Below, one piece after another: positions 42,677-51,341 of a stretch of DNA of 64,000 nucleotides. The stretch is taken from contig NZ_LMLU01000005.1 of the NCBI RefSeq assembly GCF_001422665.1, positions 310,001-374,000 on the forward strand, in the 5' to 3' direction. The notes below the pieces were generated by a model. It searched no databases, was not told the origin of the DNA, and saw only the letters and a program-made list of their open reading frames with translations. Within the stretch, counting starts at the first letter, position 1, and each line of letters opens with the position of its first letter. Position numbers and translations under genes: made by a program. The DNA is from Arthrobacter sp. Leaf234 (GTDB lineage: Bacteria; Actinomycetota; Actinomycetes; Actinomycetales; Micrococcaceae).

Positions 42677-43750
42677 ATGAAGATGCGGAAGCGTCGGTCT
42701 CTCGCCACCTCTGTGCGCCTCTCACTCCTCGTCGGCGCCGGTGCCCTCGGATGGATGGCCCTCGGTGCGTCGGGCGCCTCCGCCGCCGACCTCCCCGCCG
42801 AGCGCGGCCTGCTCGGGTCCGTGACGGACGTCGTCGAAACGACGGCGGCTCCCGCCCTCGCTGCTGTCACAGAGCCCGCTGCCCCGCTGGTGGCCGCGAC
42901 AGGTCTGCAGCAGACACCCGTGCTTCCGCTCGTCAGTGACGTCGCCGCCCGCGTGCCCCAGCTTCTCTCGGAGCCTGTCGGCTCGGTGCTGTCACCCGTG
43001 ACGACGACGGTGGACCGGACCCTTGCGCAGGTGCCCGTCGTCGGACAGATCGTTCCGACGGGAACGGTCACCGGGATCACCACGCCGGTGACCGGCATCG
43101 TGGACGGCGCCGTCGGTGGCGTCGTCGAGCCCGTACTCGGGGTCGTTGCTCCCGTGACCGATATCGTGGCCCCCGTGGTCGAGGCGCTGCCCGTGCCAGT
43201 GGCCGTACCGCCGGTCGCCGTGCTGCCGTCCCCGGTGGTGACCGCTCCTGTCGCCGTCGTGCCGCAGGCGCCCGTCCCCGCCGAACCGGTTGAAGCCGTC
43301 GCAGTTCCGGAGCCGGCCGTGCCGACTGCCGGCTCCGCGCAGACTCCGGTCACCAGGGACGCCTCGGCCGATCCCGCGCAGGCGGCGAGCCGGATCGCGA
43401 CCCCTGCGGCGATCGGAGCGATTGGCTCTCTTCCCGCTGACCTCGTTCCCTCGGCCCCGGTATCGACCGTTCTCGAGCGTCTGGTCGAGCCACTCACCAG
43501 CGTTGCGGGCGCGACCCTGACCGCCTGGGTCGCCTCGACCGACGAAACGTCCGGGGCCCTCCCGACCGTCCTGTCGTCCTTCTCGGGCGGGACGTCGTCC
43601 ATGACGGGTGCGGGTTCGGCGGCACCGCTCGCGGCACTCGCTGCAGCCGCATTCCTCGTCGTCCTCCTGCTGACCGGACGGCGCGGTCACCCCGCGAACG
43701 CTGACCTTCCGTCCGGCCCCAGTTTCGATCCCGGCTCTTCTCCCGATTAG
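42677..43750 (+). CDS. Secreted Val/Pro/Ala-rich surface protein
   Basis: The 357-aa protein has a signal peptide (about residues 1-36, ending SGASA-ADLP). It is composed mostly of V, P, A and T, with imperfect repeats such as TTPVTGIVDGAVGGVVEPVL and VLGVVAPVTDIVAPVVEALP. A C-terminal membrane helix (PLAALAAAAFLVVLLLTG) and a short tail end it; no LPxTG-type motif is obvious before the helix. It is next to the chaplin-like protein and shares the AADL sequence after the signal peptide. Function is unknown. Confidence 0.7.
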   Translation: MKMRKRRSLATSVRLSLLVGAGALGWMALGASGASAADLPAERGLLGSVTDVVETTAAPALAAVTEPAAPLVAATGLQQTPVLPLVSDVAARVPQLLSEPVGSVLSPVTTTVDRTLAQVPVVGQIVPTGTVTGITTPVTGIVDGAVGGVVEPVLGVVAPVTDIVAPVVEALPVPVAVPPVAVLPSPVVTAPVAVVPQAPVPAEPVEAVAVPEPAVPTAGSAQTPVTRDASADPAQAASRIATPAAIGAIGSLPADLVPSAPVSTVLERLVEPLTSVAGATLTAWVASTDETSGALPTVLSSFSGGTSSMTGAGSAAPLAALAAAAFLVVLLLTGRRGHPANADLPSGPSFDPGSSPD

Positions 43751-43836
43751 TGGTGGCCTCGCCGTGCTCTCGCGCGGCTGACGGCTCACGGTGCCACACG
43801 CACCTCCACACCACTTTCATCACCAGGGAGAACATC

Positions 43837-45852
43837 ATGCGTACATGCGTGCAGCGAGGCCTCTACGGAGTCCTCCTAGCCGGGGGTGTCGTCGTCCTCG
43901 GAGCAGGAGCAGCGACAGCTGCGGACCTGTCATCATCGTCGACGACATCACTGACGGCGCCAACCACCGGGATATTCACAGCGGGGGCGGAGGCAGGCCT
44001 TGCCGCCGCCATCGTTGCGCCACTGCAGGCGGGTACGACCAGCGGGGCGATCATCGACATCACCGCGGTGGCCCTCGGCGCCTCATCCGGCGCCTCTCCA
44101 GGCCTCGCGGGCTCATCCGACGGTCTGTTGGACGGCGGCCTCCTCAATGGGGGCCTGCTGAACGGGAACGTGGTCTCTCCGGAGGTCGTGGTACCCGTGA
44201 ACGTGTCGGGAAATTCGCTGTCGGTGGTCGGGGATTCATCGTCGACCGGGACGTCGGGTTCGACCGGTTCGACCAGCGGTTCTGCCCCGGTGCCTGCCCC
44301 GGCCCCAGTCGGGAACAGCCTCCTCGGCGGGGGTCTGCTGGATGGGAACGTGATCTCTCCTGAGATCGTGGTGCCCGTGAACGTGTCGGGGAATTCGGTG
44401 TCGGTGGTCGGGGATTCATCGTCGACCGGGACGTCGGGTTCGACCGGTACCGGAGGCACGGGTGGGACCGTGGGGGGTCCGACCGGTGGGTTCGTCGACG
44501 GCGGGATCCTCGACGGCGGGATCCTCGACGGCGGGATCCTCGACGGTAATGTCATCGCACCTGTGGTCACTGTTCCGGTGAATGTCAGCTGCAATGGCGT
44601 GACCCTGATCGGTGACAGCTCCTCGCATTGCACCACCGGCTCGGCCGGGGGCACGACGGGTGGCAGCACGGGTGGGACCGTGGGGGGTCCGACCGGTGAG
44701 CTCGTCGACGGCGGGATCCTCGACGGGAATGTCATCGCACCTGTGGTCACTGTTCCGGTGAATGTCAGCTGTAATGGCGTGAGCCTGATCGGTGACAGTT
44801 CCTCGGATTGCACCACCGGCTCGGCCGGGGGCACGACGGGTGGCAGCACGGGTGGGACCGTGGGGGGTCCGACCGGTGAGTACGTCGACGGCGGGATCCT
44901 CGACGGGAATGTCATCGCTCCAGTGGTCACTGTTCCGGTGAATATCAGCTGCAATGACGTGACCCTGATCGGTGACAGCTCCTCGGATTGCACCACCGGC
45001 TCAGCCGGGGGCGCGACGGGTGGCAGCACCGGCGGAAACACCGGCGGGAACACCGGCGGTGGCATCCTGGACGGCGGGATCCTCGACGGGAATGTGATCG
45101 CTCCTGTGGTCACCGTTCCGGTGAATGTCAGCTGCAATGGCGTGAGCCTGATCGGTGACAGCTCCTCGGATTGCACCACCGGCTCGACCGGGGGCACGAC
45201 GGGTGGAAACACCGGTGGAAACACCGGCGGAAACACCGGCGGGGGCATCCTGGACGGCGGGATCCTCGACGGGAACGTCATCACACCGGTGATCACCGTG
45301 CCGGTCGTGATCGGATGCAACGGACTCACCCTGATTGGGGATAGCAACACCGAGTGCGGGACGGGCTCAACCACGCCGACGACGCCGACGACGCCGACGA
45401 CTCCGACGACGCCGACGGCGCCGACGACGCCGACCACCCCGACGACGCCGACCACCCCGACGACGCCGACGACTCCGACGACTCCGACGACTCCGACCAC
45501 GCCGACGACCCCGGCCAGTCCGACGACGCCGACCACCCCGACCGATCCCGCAGATCCGGGTACCGGCGGGGCCCCCACGGGCCCCACGACCCCCGGATCA
45601 GTCCCCACGGGAACAGGTACACCTGCACCGGGCACCGTCTCGGTCGCCAGCGGCACCGTGAAGGTCACCGCTGCGGCCGCGTCGCTGTCACCCGGCAAGA
45701 CAGCCGGCCAGGCGGCGGGGGCAGTCACCGCCCCGACGGCGCTGGCTTCGACGGGCTTCGCCGAGCAGCACATCGTCCTGTTCGGCTCGCTCCTGGTGCT
45801 CGGTGGCCTGGGTGGGCTGGTGCTCGCGCGCCGCGGCAGGGCATCCGTCTAG
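43837..45852 (+). CDS. Chaplin-like repeat protein with LAxTG sorting signal
   Basis: The 671-aa secreted protein has a signal peptide ending near GAATA-ADLS. Seven repeats of the type GNVIAPVVTVPVNVSCNGVS followed by LIGDSSSDC occur between about residues 105 and 505. Repeats 1 and 2 lack cysteines; repeats 3-7 each have a pair. This pattern resembles the chaplin domain (GNVxxxPVxxPVNVCGNxxxVxG...C). Gly/Thr/Ser linkers join them, then come 19 Xxx-Xxx-Pro triplets (mostly TTP). The C-terminus is TALASTGFAEQHIVLFGS, then a helix and RRGRASV: a LAxTG signal for a class E-type sortase. ATG 43837 follows GGGAG. Confidence 0.8.
   Translation: MRTCVQRGLYGVLLAGGVVVLGAGAATAADLSSSSTTSLTAPTTGIFTAGAEAGLAAAIVAPLQAGTTSGAIIDITAVALGASSGASPGLAGSSDGLLDGGLLNGGLLNGNVVSPEVVVPVNVSGNSLSVVGDSSSTGTSGSTGSTSGSAPVPAPAPVGNSLLGGGLLDGNVISPEIVVPVNVSGNSVSVVGDSSSTGTSGSTGTGGTGGTVGGPTGGFVDGGILDGGILDGGILDGNVIAPVVTVPVNVSCNGVTLIGDSSSHCTTGSAGGTTGGSTGGTVGGPTGELVDGGILDGNVIAPVVTVPVNVSCNGVSLIGDSSSDCTTGSAGGTTGGSTGGTVGGPTGEYVDGGILDGNVIAPVVTVPVNISCNDVTLIGDSSSDCTTGSAGGATGGSTGGNTGGNTGGGILDGGILDGNVIAPVVTVPVNVSCNGVSLIGDSSSDCTTGSTGGTTGGNTGGNTGGNTGGGILDGGILDGNVITPVITVPVVIGCNGLTLIGDSNTECGTGSTTPTTPTTPTTPTTPTAPTTPTTPTTPTTPTTPTTPTTPTTPTTPTTPASPTTPTTPTDPADPGTGGAPTGPTTPGSVPTGTGTPAPGTVSVASGTVKVTAAAASLSPGKTAGQAAGAVTAPTALASTGFAEQHIVLFGSLLVLGGLGGLVLARRGRASV
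44641..45000 (+). repeat. Tandem 180-bp repeats inside the chaplin-like gene
   Basis: The blocks 44641-44820 and 44821-45000 differ at only nine positions by direct comparison. They encode the linker plus one chaplin-like repeat. The near identity suggests recent in-frame duplication. Confidence 0.85.
45370..45540 (+). repeat. Low-complexity (TTP)n coding tract
   Basis: 171 bp of ACNCCGACN-type units encode 19 successive triplets ending in proline, mostly Thr-Thr-Pro. The unit is 9 bp, so slippage would change the length of the wall-spanning linker without shifting the frame. Confidence 0.9.
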
Positions 45853-45874
45853 GCGGATCTGACGGGACGAACGA

Positions 45875-45916
45875 AAGGACGGGCCCCGGCAGCAGTGGCT
45901 GCGGGGGCCCGTCCTT
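45875..45916. terminator. Bidirectional terminator between the chaplin-like and dehydrogenase genes
   Basis: A 13-bp perfect stem (AAGGACGGGCCCC with GGGGCCCGTCCTT), with a further GCAGC/GCTGC stem inside the loop, lies 23 bp past the chaplin-like stop codon. It separates the two convergent genes. Confidence 0.8.
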
Positions 45917-45932
45917 CGGCGCGCCGGTTGGC

Positions 45933-47012
45933 TCAGGCGTCGTCGTTGGCGTACCGGAGCCCGATCTGCGCCCGGACGTCATCCAGCAGGTGCATGGTCC
46001 TGAGAGTGTCACTGATCGGCATCGTCGGGCTCTCCGTCAGGCCCTCCTGGATGCAGCGGGTCACCTCGCGCAGCTCGTAGGTGTACCCGGCGCCCACCTG
46101 CTCGAAGTGCTCCACGCGGACCTTGTCGGGCCCTGCATTGATCGTCAGTTCCCGGGGGTTGTGCAGCGGTCCGCCGCCGGTCTTCAGCCAGCCCTCGGAC
46201 CCGCAGACGGTGGCCTGACCCGGGCAGGACGCGATGAACGACGACGACAGCTGCGCATAGGCTCCGTTCCCATAGCTGAGCGTGACCGCAGCCTGCAGGT
46301 CGACGCCGTCGTCGTTGAGGGTGCCCACCGCAGACACGGAATCGGGGAAGCCGAGCGAGCCGAGCGCCCAGGTCAGCGGGTACACGGTGAGGTCGAGGAG
46401 GGCGCCGCCTCCGGCCTTCGGATCCCACAGCCGGCTCGTCGGATCCTCCGGCGCCGCGAAGCCCAGATCGCCCTGCACCCACCGGATGTCACCGAGCTCG
46501 CCGGCGTGGATGATCTCCCAGGCGCGGTTCACGCTCGGCAGGAAGCGGGTCCACACCGCTTCCATCATGAACAGTCCGCGCTCGGCGGCGAGGGCGGCGA
46601 GTTCCTCGGCCTCGACGGCATTGATCGTGAAGGGCTTCTCGCACAGGACGTGCTTGCCGCCGGTCAGTGCAGCCTTCGCAACGTCGTAGTGCTGCCCGTG
46701 CGGCGTGGTGATGTAGACGACGTCGACGTCGGGGTCATCCACGAGGCGCTGGTAGCCGGCCACGTCGCCGTCGTTGCCGTAGCTGGTGGCGAAGCCGAAG
46801 CGCTCGGCGAAGGCTGCTGCGCTCTCGGCACTGCGGGAGCTGACCGCGTGGAGCACGGCATCCTCGAGCAGGGCGATGTCCGCCGTGACCTTGGAGGCGA
46901 TGCCGCCGGTGGCGATGACGCCCCACTTCAGGGGTCGGCCCGTCGCCGTGATCGGGCTGGGGGCGCCTGCTTCCGCGCAGGGGGGAACGGCGATTCTGGT
47001 CTGAGGGTTCAT
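45933..47012 (-). CDS. Gfo/Idh/MocA family oxidoreductase
   Basis: The 359-aa protein has an N-terminal Rossmann domain (LKWGVIATGGIASKV) and a C-terminal beta-sheet domain. CEKPF at about residue 123 is the family's EKP motif. It oxidises a sugar, cyclitol or related alcohol with NAD(P); trans-dihydrodiol and inositol dehydrogenases are relatives. The ATG at 47012 has AAGGATAGG upstream. It is near the multiple-sugar transporter but separated by a terminator, so common use is suggestion only. Confidence 0.88.
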   Translation of the reverse strand: MNPQTRIAVPPCAEAGAPSPITATGRPLKWGVIATGGIASKVTADIALLEDAVLHAVSSRSAESAAAFAERFGFATSYGNDGDVAGYQRLVDDPDVDVVYITTPHGQHYDVAKAALTGGKHVLCEKPFTINAVEAEELAALAAERGLFMMEAVWTRFLPSVNRAWEIIHAGELGDIRWVQGDLGFAAPEDPTSRLWDPKAGGGALLDLTVYPLTWALGSLGFPDSVSAVGTLNDDGVDLQAAVTLSYGNGAYAQLSSSFIASCPGQATVCGSEGWLKTGGGPLHNPRELTINAGPDKVRVEHFEQVGAGYTYELREVTRCIQEGLTESPTMPISDTLRTMHLLDDVRAQIGLRYANDDA

Positions 47013-47115
47013 GGACCTATCCTTGCCGCTGACGGGTGCCGCGTCCATCGGCCTGCGCCGGATGGGCGAGGAACCGCACTCGCGTGCATCCTTCCCTCCG
47101 GCCGGTGCACGAAAA

Positions 47116-47141
47116 GATGCCCCGGCCGAAGCCGGGGCATC
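47116..47141 (-). terminator. Rho-independent terminator of the sugar-transport operon
   Basis: On the minus strand an 11-bp stem (GATGCCCCGGC and complement) closes a TTCG tetraloop and is followed by TTTTC. It lies 31 bp downstream of the chvE-like stop codon. Confidence 0.9.
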
Positions 47142-47171
47142 TCCTCAAAACTGCTGTCGCTCGAACCTGGA

Positions 47172-48275
47172 CTACGGGTTCGTGATCGCCGACAGCGTGG
47201 GGTCGTCGGCGTAGGCGTCCGCCGCGTTGTCCTTGGTGACGATCTGCGGCTCGAGGAGGAATGCGGGAACGGTCTTCACGCCGTTCTCGTAGGAGTCGGG
47301 ATCGTTGATCTCGGGCTCCTCGCCGGCCTGGAGGTTGCCGACCATGGTGATCGACTGCTCCACGAGTGCGCGGGTGTCCTTGTTGATGGTGGAGTACTGC
47401 TTGCCCTCCATGATGGACTTCACGGACTCGACCTCGGAGTCCTGGCCCGTGACGACCGGCAGGGTCTTGCCGGCACCTTCCACGGAGGTCAGGATCGCAC
47501 GGGCGAGCGTGTCGTTGGGGGAGAGGACGCCGTCGAGCTCGGTGGAGCCGTAGCTGCCGGAGAGCAGCGTGTCCGCACGCTTCTGGGCGTTCTCGGCCTT
47601 CCAGCCCTGGGTGACAGCCTGCTCGAAGGTCGTCTGCCCGGAGGCGACGACGAGGTTGCCGTTGTCGATCTCGGGCTGGAGGATGCTCATGGCGCCGTCG
47701 AAGAAGACCTTCGCGTTGGCGTCGTCGGGTGATCCGGCGAAGAGCTCGATGTTGTAGGGGCCTTCGGGCTTGGCGGCCTTCATGCCGTCGAGGAGGGCCT
47801 GGCCCTGCAGCTCGCCGACCTTGAAGTTGTCGTAGGCAACGTAGTAGTCGACCGCGTCGGTGTTCAGGAGCAGGCGGTCGTAGGCGATGACCGTGATGCC
47901 GGCCTCCTTGGCCTGCGCGAGCTGGGTGCCGAGCTGGGCGCCGTCGATGGCACCGACGATCAGGACCTTCACACCGTTGGTGATCATGGAGCTGATCTGG
48001 TTCTGCTGCTCGGAGACACCGCCGTTGGCGAACTGCACGTCCGGCTCGTAGCCGGCCTCGGTCAGGCCGTCGTTGAACAGCTTCTCCGCGAGGACCCAGT
48101 TCTCCGAGGTCTTCTGGGGCAGTGCGACGCCGATGGAGGAACCTGCCTCGAAGCCCGTCGCAGCGGCGGATTCTCCGCCTTCCGTGGCCGGGGCCGCTTC
48201 TTCGCGACCGCAGCCGGTCAGCGCCAGTGCTGAAATCGCAGCGATCGCTGCGAAGGACTTTGCGAACTTACGCAT
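47172..48275 (-). CDS. chvE: Multiple-sugar-binding lipoprotein (ChvE family)
   Basis: The 367-aa periplasmic-type binding protein has lipobox LALTGC (Cys about 22) and the two-lobe fold of Peripla_BP_4. It shows the ChvE-like sequence GVALPQKTSENWVLAEKLFN, NQISSMITNGVKVLIVGAID and SPNDTLARAILTSVEG. It delivers monosaccharides to the MmsAB transporter. ATG 48275 follows AAAGAGAAAG. It is the last gene of the operon. Confidence 0.9.
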   Translation of the reverse strand: MRKFAKSFAAIAAISALALTGCGREEAAPATEGGESAAATGFEAGSSIGVALPQKTSENWVLAEKLFNDGLTEAGYEPDVQFANGGVSEQQNQISSMITNGVKVLIVGAIDGAQLGTQLAQAKEAGITVIAYDRLLLNTDAVDYYVAYDNFKVGELQGQALLDGMKAAKPEGPYNIELFAGSPDDANAKVFFDGAMSILQPEIDNGNLVVASGQTTFEQAVTQGWKAENAQKRADTLLSGSYGSTELDGVLSPNDTLARAILTSVEGAGKTLPVVTGQDSEVESVKSIMEGKQYSTINKDTRALVEQSITMVGNLQAGEEPEINDPDSYENGVKTVPAFLLEPQIVTKDNAADAYADDPTLSAITNP

Positions 48276-48351
48276 TGCTTTCTCTTTCTGTTGCTCGTGC
48301 TCTGGTGGACGGGTGGAGCATTGGGTCCGGGTGCCCGGTAGTGGCGGGCGC

Positions 48352-49653
48352 CTAGACGTCGTGGGAGATGACTTCCTTCGTTCCGACGGCCTGCTCCGTG
48401 GGAGCGGGTTTCGGGGCTTCGGCGTCGGCCTTTCGGCTGCCGCCACCTCCGCCGAAGTTCCTGGTGAGCAGGCCGATGATCGACGGCTTGCCCTGGCTCT
48501 TGTTGTAGACGTCGAAGGCGACCGCGACGAGGAGGACGATGCCCTTGATGATCTGGGTGTCGTCGGCGCCGGCTCCGAGCAGCTGCAGGCCGTTGTTGAG
48601 GACGGCCATCACGAGTCCGCCGATGATCGAACCGACCACGGTGCCGACGCCGCCGGTCACGGCCGCGCCACCGATGAAGACCGCCGCGATGGCGTCCAGT
48701 TCCCATCCGACGCCGTCGGACGGCCCGGATGCCGTGGACCGGCCCACGAAGATCATCCCGGCGAGCGCCGCGAGGATCGACATGTTCATCATGACCATGA
48801 AGTTCACGCGCTTGCTCTGCACGCCGGACAGCTCGGCGGCGTGACGGTTGCCGCCGACGGCGTAGACGTGGCGGCCGAGGATGGTCTTGTTCGAGATGAA
48901 CGCGTAGATGATGACCAGGACGCCGAGGATCAGGCCGGGGACGGGGAAGGAGGTGCCCGGACGGCCCGTCGCGAAGAGGTACGTCGCGTACAGGATGACG
49001 GCGGAGAGCAGGACGACCTTCACGATGGGCACCCAGGTGGGGGGCACCGTCGCGCCGATCTTCTCGAGCTTGCGACGGCCGCGGACTTCGCTGTAGACGA
49101 CGAACGCGACGAGTGCGAAGCCGATCAGCAGGGTCAGGTTGTTGTAGCCGAGATCCGGTCCCACCTCGGGGAGGTAGCCCGCACCGAGGTAGCGGAAGCC
49201 CTCGGGCACCGGCACGGTGAGGGAGTTGCCGACCGACTGGTTGGCACCCCGGAACAGGAGCATCCCCGCGAGGGTCACGATGAAGGCCGGGATGCCGACG
49301 TAGGCCACCCAGAAGCCCTGCCAGATGCCGATGACCGCACCGAGCACGAGGCCGAGGAGGACGCCGAGGTACCAGGGGATACCCCAGTCACGCATCGCGA
49401 TGGCGACGACGATGCCGACGAAGGCCGCGATGGAGCCCACCGAGAGGTCGATGTGCCCGGCGATGATGACGAGCACCATGCCGATGGCGAGGATCAGGAT
49501 GTAGGAGTTGCCGTTGAACAGGTTCATCATGTTCACGGACGTGAGTGTCTTGCCGCCGGTCTGCCACTGGAAGAACACGACCAGCGCGACCAGGGCGAAG
49601 ATCATCCCGAACTGGCGGGTGTTCCCGCCGAAGATTTGTTTGAAGGAATTCAT
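48352..49653 (-). CDS. mmsB: Multiple-monosaccharide ABC transporter permease
   Basis: The 433-aa BPD_transp_2 permease has about ten helices and the conserved LVIIAGHIDLSVGSIAAFVG and AAVFIGGAAVTGGVGTVVGS. Length and homology pattern match MmsB/GguB of the multiple-sugar system rather than RbsC. It carries an extra Gly/Lys/Pro-rich C-terminal tail. It lies between mmsA and chvE with short spacers. Confidence 0.9.
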   Translation of the reverse strand: MNSFKQIFGGNTRQFGMIFALVALVVFFQWQTGGKTLTSVNMMNLFNGNSYILILAIGMVLVIIAGHIDLSVGSIAAFVGIVVAIAMRDWGIPWYLGVLLGLVLGAVIGIWQGFWVAYVGIPAFIVTLAGMLLFRGANQSVGNSLTVPVPEGFRYLGAGYLPEVGPDLGYNNLTLLIGFALVAFVVYSEVRGRRKLEKIGATVPPTWVPIVKVVLLSAVILYATYLFATGRPGTSFPVPGLILGVLVIIYAFISNKTILGRHVYAVGGNRHAAELSGVQSKRVNFMVMMNMSILAALAGMIFVGRSTASGPSDGVGWELDAIAAVFIGGAAVTGGVGTVVGSIIGGLVMAVLNNGLQLLGAGADDTQIIKGIVLLVAVAFDVYNKSQGKPSIIGLLTRNFGGGGGSRKADAEAPKPAPTEQAVGTKEVISHDV

Positions 49654-49678
49654 GGTGTGTCTTTCCTAGGAGCGTCGG

Positions 49679-51217
49679 TCAGGCAGCGGTTCGGCTGGCG
49701 GTCATGCGTTTCATCAGGGACTCCTGATTGGCGTCCTCGCGGGTCAGTTCCCCGGTGATGGCGCCTTCGAAGATCGTGTAGATGCGGTCGGAGAGGCCGA
49801 GCAGTTCAGGCAGTTCGGAGGAGATGACGATGACGCCCTTCCCCTGGTCCGCCAGTTTCTGGATGATGCCGTAGATCTCGTACTTCGCACCGACGTCGAT
49901 CCCGCGCGTGGGCTCGTCGAGGATGAGCAGATCGGGGTCGGTGAACATCCATTTCGCGAGGACCACCTTCTGCTGGTTCCCGCCGGACAGCTTGGCCACA
50001 CCCTCGTTGACGCTCGGCGTCTTGGTGCGCAGCGACTTCCGGTATTCCTCGGCGACGCGGAACTCCTCGTCCTTGTCGACGACGAGGCCGTGCGTGATGC
50101 GCTGCAGGTCGGCCGAGACCGTGGTGGTCTTGATGTCGTCCAGGAGGTTCAGTCCCAGCGACTTGCGGTCCTCGGTGACATAGGCGAGGCCGGCCTTGAT
50201 GGCCTGGGGCACCGAGCGCAGCGTCACCTCCTTGCCGTCGATGAGGATCTGCCCGGACTTGAAGTTCCCGTAGGAGCGGCCGAAGACCGAACGCACCAGC
50301 TCGGTCCGCCCGGCGCCCATCAGCCCGGCGAAGCCGACGATCTCGCCACGTCGGACGTGGAAGCTCGAGTTCTTGCAGACGAGGCGGTCCGCCACGGTGG
50401 GGTGGGCCACGGTCCAGCCGCGCACCTCGAAGAACGTCTCGCCGATGTTGGGCGTGTGGTCGGGGAACCTCGACTCGAGCGAGCGGCCCACCATGCCTCG
50501 GATGATGCGGTCCTCGTCGACGCCGTCGTCCTTGACGTGAAGCGTCTCGATCGACTTGCCGTCGCGGATGATGGTGATCGAGTCGGCGATCTGCTCGATC
50601 TCGTTGAGCTTGTGCGAGATCATGATGCAGGAGATCCCCTTGGACCGCAGGCCCGACATGAGGTCCAGCAGGTGCTGGGAGTCCGATTCGTTGAGGGCCG
50701 CCGTCGGCTCGTCGAGGATGAGCAGCTTCACGGACTTGTTGAGTGCCTTCGCGATCTCGACGAGCTGCTGCTTGCCCACCCCGATGTCCTTGACCTTCGT
50801 GATCGGGTCCTCGCGGAGCCCCACGCGGGCCATCAGCTCGAGAGTGGTCCGGTTCACGTAGTCCCAGTCGATCACGCCGAACCGGGTGGGCTCGTTCCCG
50901 AGGAAGATGTTCTCGGCGATGGACAGCTCGGGGATCAGCGCGAGTTCCTGGTGGATGATCACGATCCCGGCCGCTTCGCTGGAGCGGATGTCCTTGAACT
51001 GGACCTCCTGGCCCTGGAACACGATGTCGCCGGAGTAGTCGCCGTAGGGGTAGAGGCCCGAGAGCACCTTCATGAGGGTGGACTTCCCGGCACCGTTCTC
51101 GCCGCAGATGGCGTGGATCTCGCCGGCCCGGACCTCGAGCGAGACGTCGGAGAGGGCTTTGACTCCCGGGAACTCCTTGGTGATGGAGCGCATCTCCAGG
51201 ATGGTGTGGTTGTTCAT
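49679..51217 (-). CDS. mmsA: Multiple-monosaccharide ABC transporter ATP-binding protein
   Basis: The 512-aa protein has two ABC domains. Domain 1 has Walker [10 protein letters not shown] and Walker [16 protein letters not shown]; a canonical LSGG is not obvious in this half, with [14 protein letters not shown] in its place. Domain 2 has the degenerate P-loop GLMGAGRTE, signature LSGGNQQKV and DEPTRGID. This is the MmsA/GguA/RbsA pattern for sugar import. ATG 51217 follows GGGAGG. It starts the mmsA-mmsB-chvE unit downstream of a ROK regulator. Confidence 0.92.
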   Translation of the reverse strand: MNNHTILEMRSITKEFPGVKALSDVSLEVRAGEIHAICGENGAGKSTLMKVLSGLYPYGDYSGDIVFQGQEVQFKDIRSSEAAGIVIIHQELALIPELSIAENIFLGNEPTRFGVIDWDYVNRTTLELMARVGLREDPITKVKDIGVGKQQLVEIAKALNKSVKLLILDEPTAALNESDSQHLLDLMSGLRSKGISCIMISHKLNEIEQIADSITIIRDGKSIETLHVKDDGVDEDRIIRGMVGRSLESRFPDHTPNIGETFFEVRGWTVAHPTVADRLVCKNSSFHVRRGEIVGFAGLMGAGRTELVRSVFGRSYGNFKSGQILIDGKEVTLRSVPQAIKAGLAYVTEDRKSLGLNLLDDIKTTTVSADLQRITHGLVVDKDEEFRVAEEYRKSLRTKTPSVNEGVAKLSGGNQQKVVLAKWMFTDPDLLILDEPTRGIDVGAKYEIYGIIQKLADQGKGVIVISSELPELLGLSDRIYTIFEGAITGELTREDANQESLMKRMTASRTAA

Positions 51218-51284
51218 GGGGCCTCCCGCGGCGACGGCGTTGTCTTGGTGCAGGCCAACCTCGACCCGAAAGAATTGAACACGC

Positions 51285-51314
51285 TGGTATGCCTTGTCGT
51301 CAACTGTTGAACAC
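51285..51314. promoter_or_regulatory. Candidate ROK operator upstream of mmsA
   Basis: TTGAACAC occurs twice as a direct repeat (51285-51292 and 51307-51314), 22 bp apart, and TCAACTGTTGA (51300-51310) is an 11-bp perfect palindrome overlapping the second copy. This AT-richer stretch lies 68-97 bp upstream of the mmsA ATG. That the ROK protein binds it is inferred from location. Confidence 0.5.
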
Positions 51315-51341
51315 AAAGCACGGAGAAAACAGAGGAAAACT

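Noticed and set aside
45370-45540. Regular short repeats resembling a CRISPR or satellite
   Set aside because: The 9-bp units are in-frame Thr-Pro codons of one protein with no spacers.
43863-45773. Long minus-strand frame opposite the chaplin-like gene
   Set aside because: It is a repetitive mirror of the coding repeats, without a start signal.
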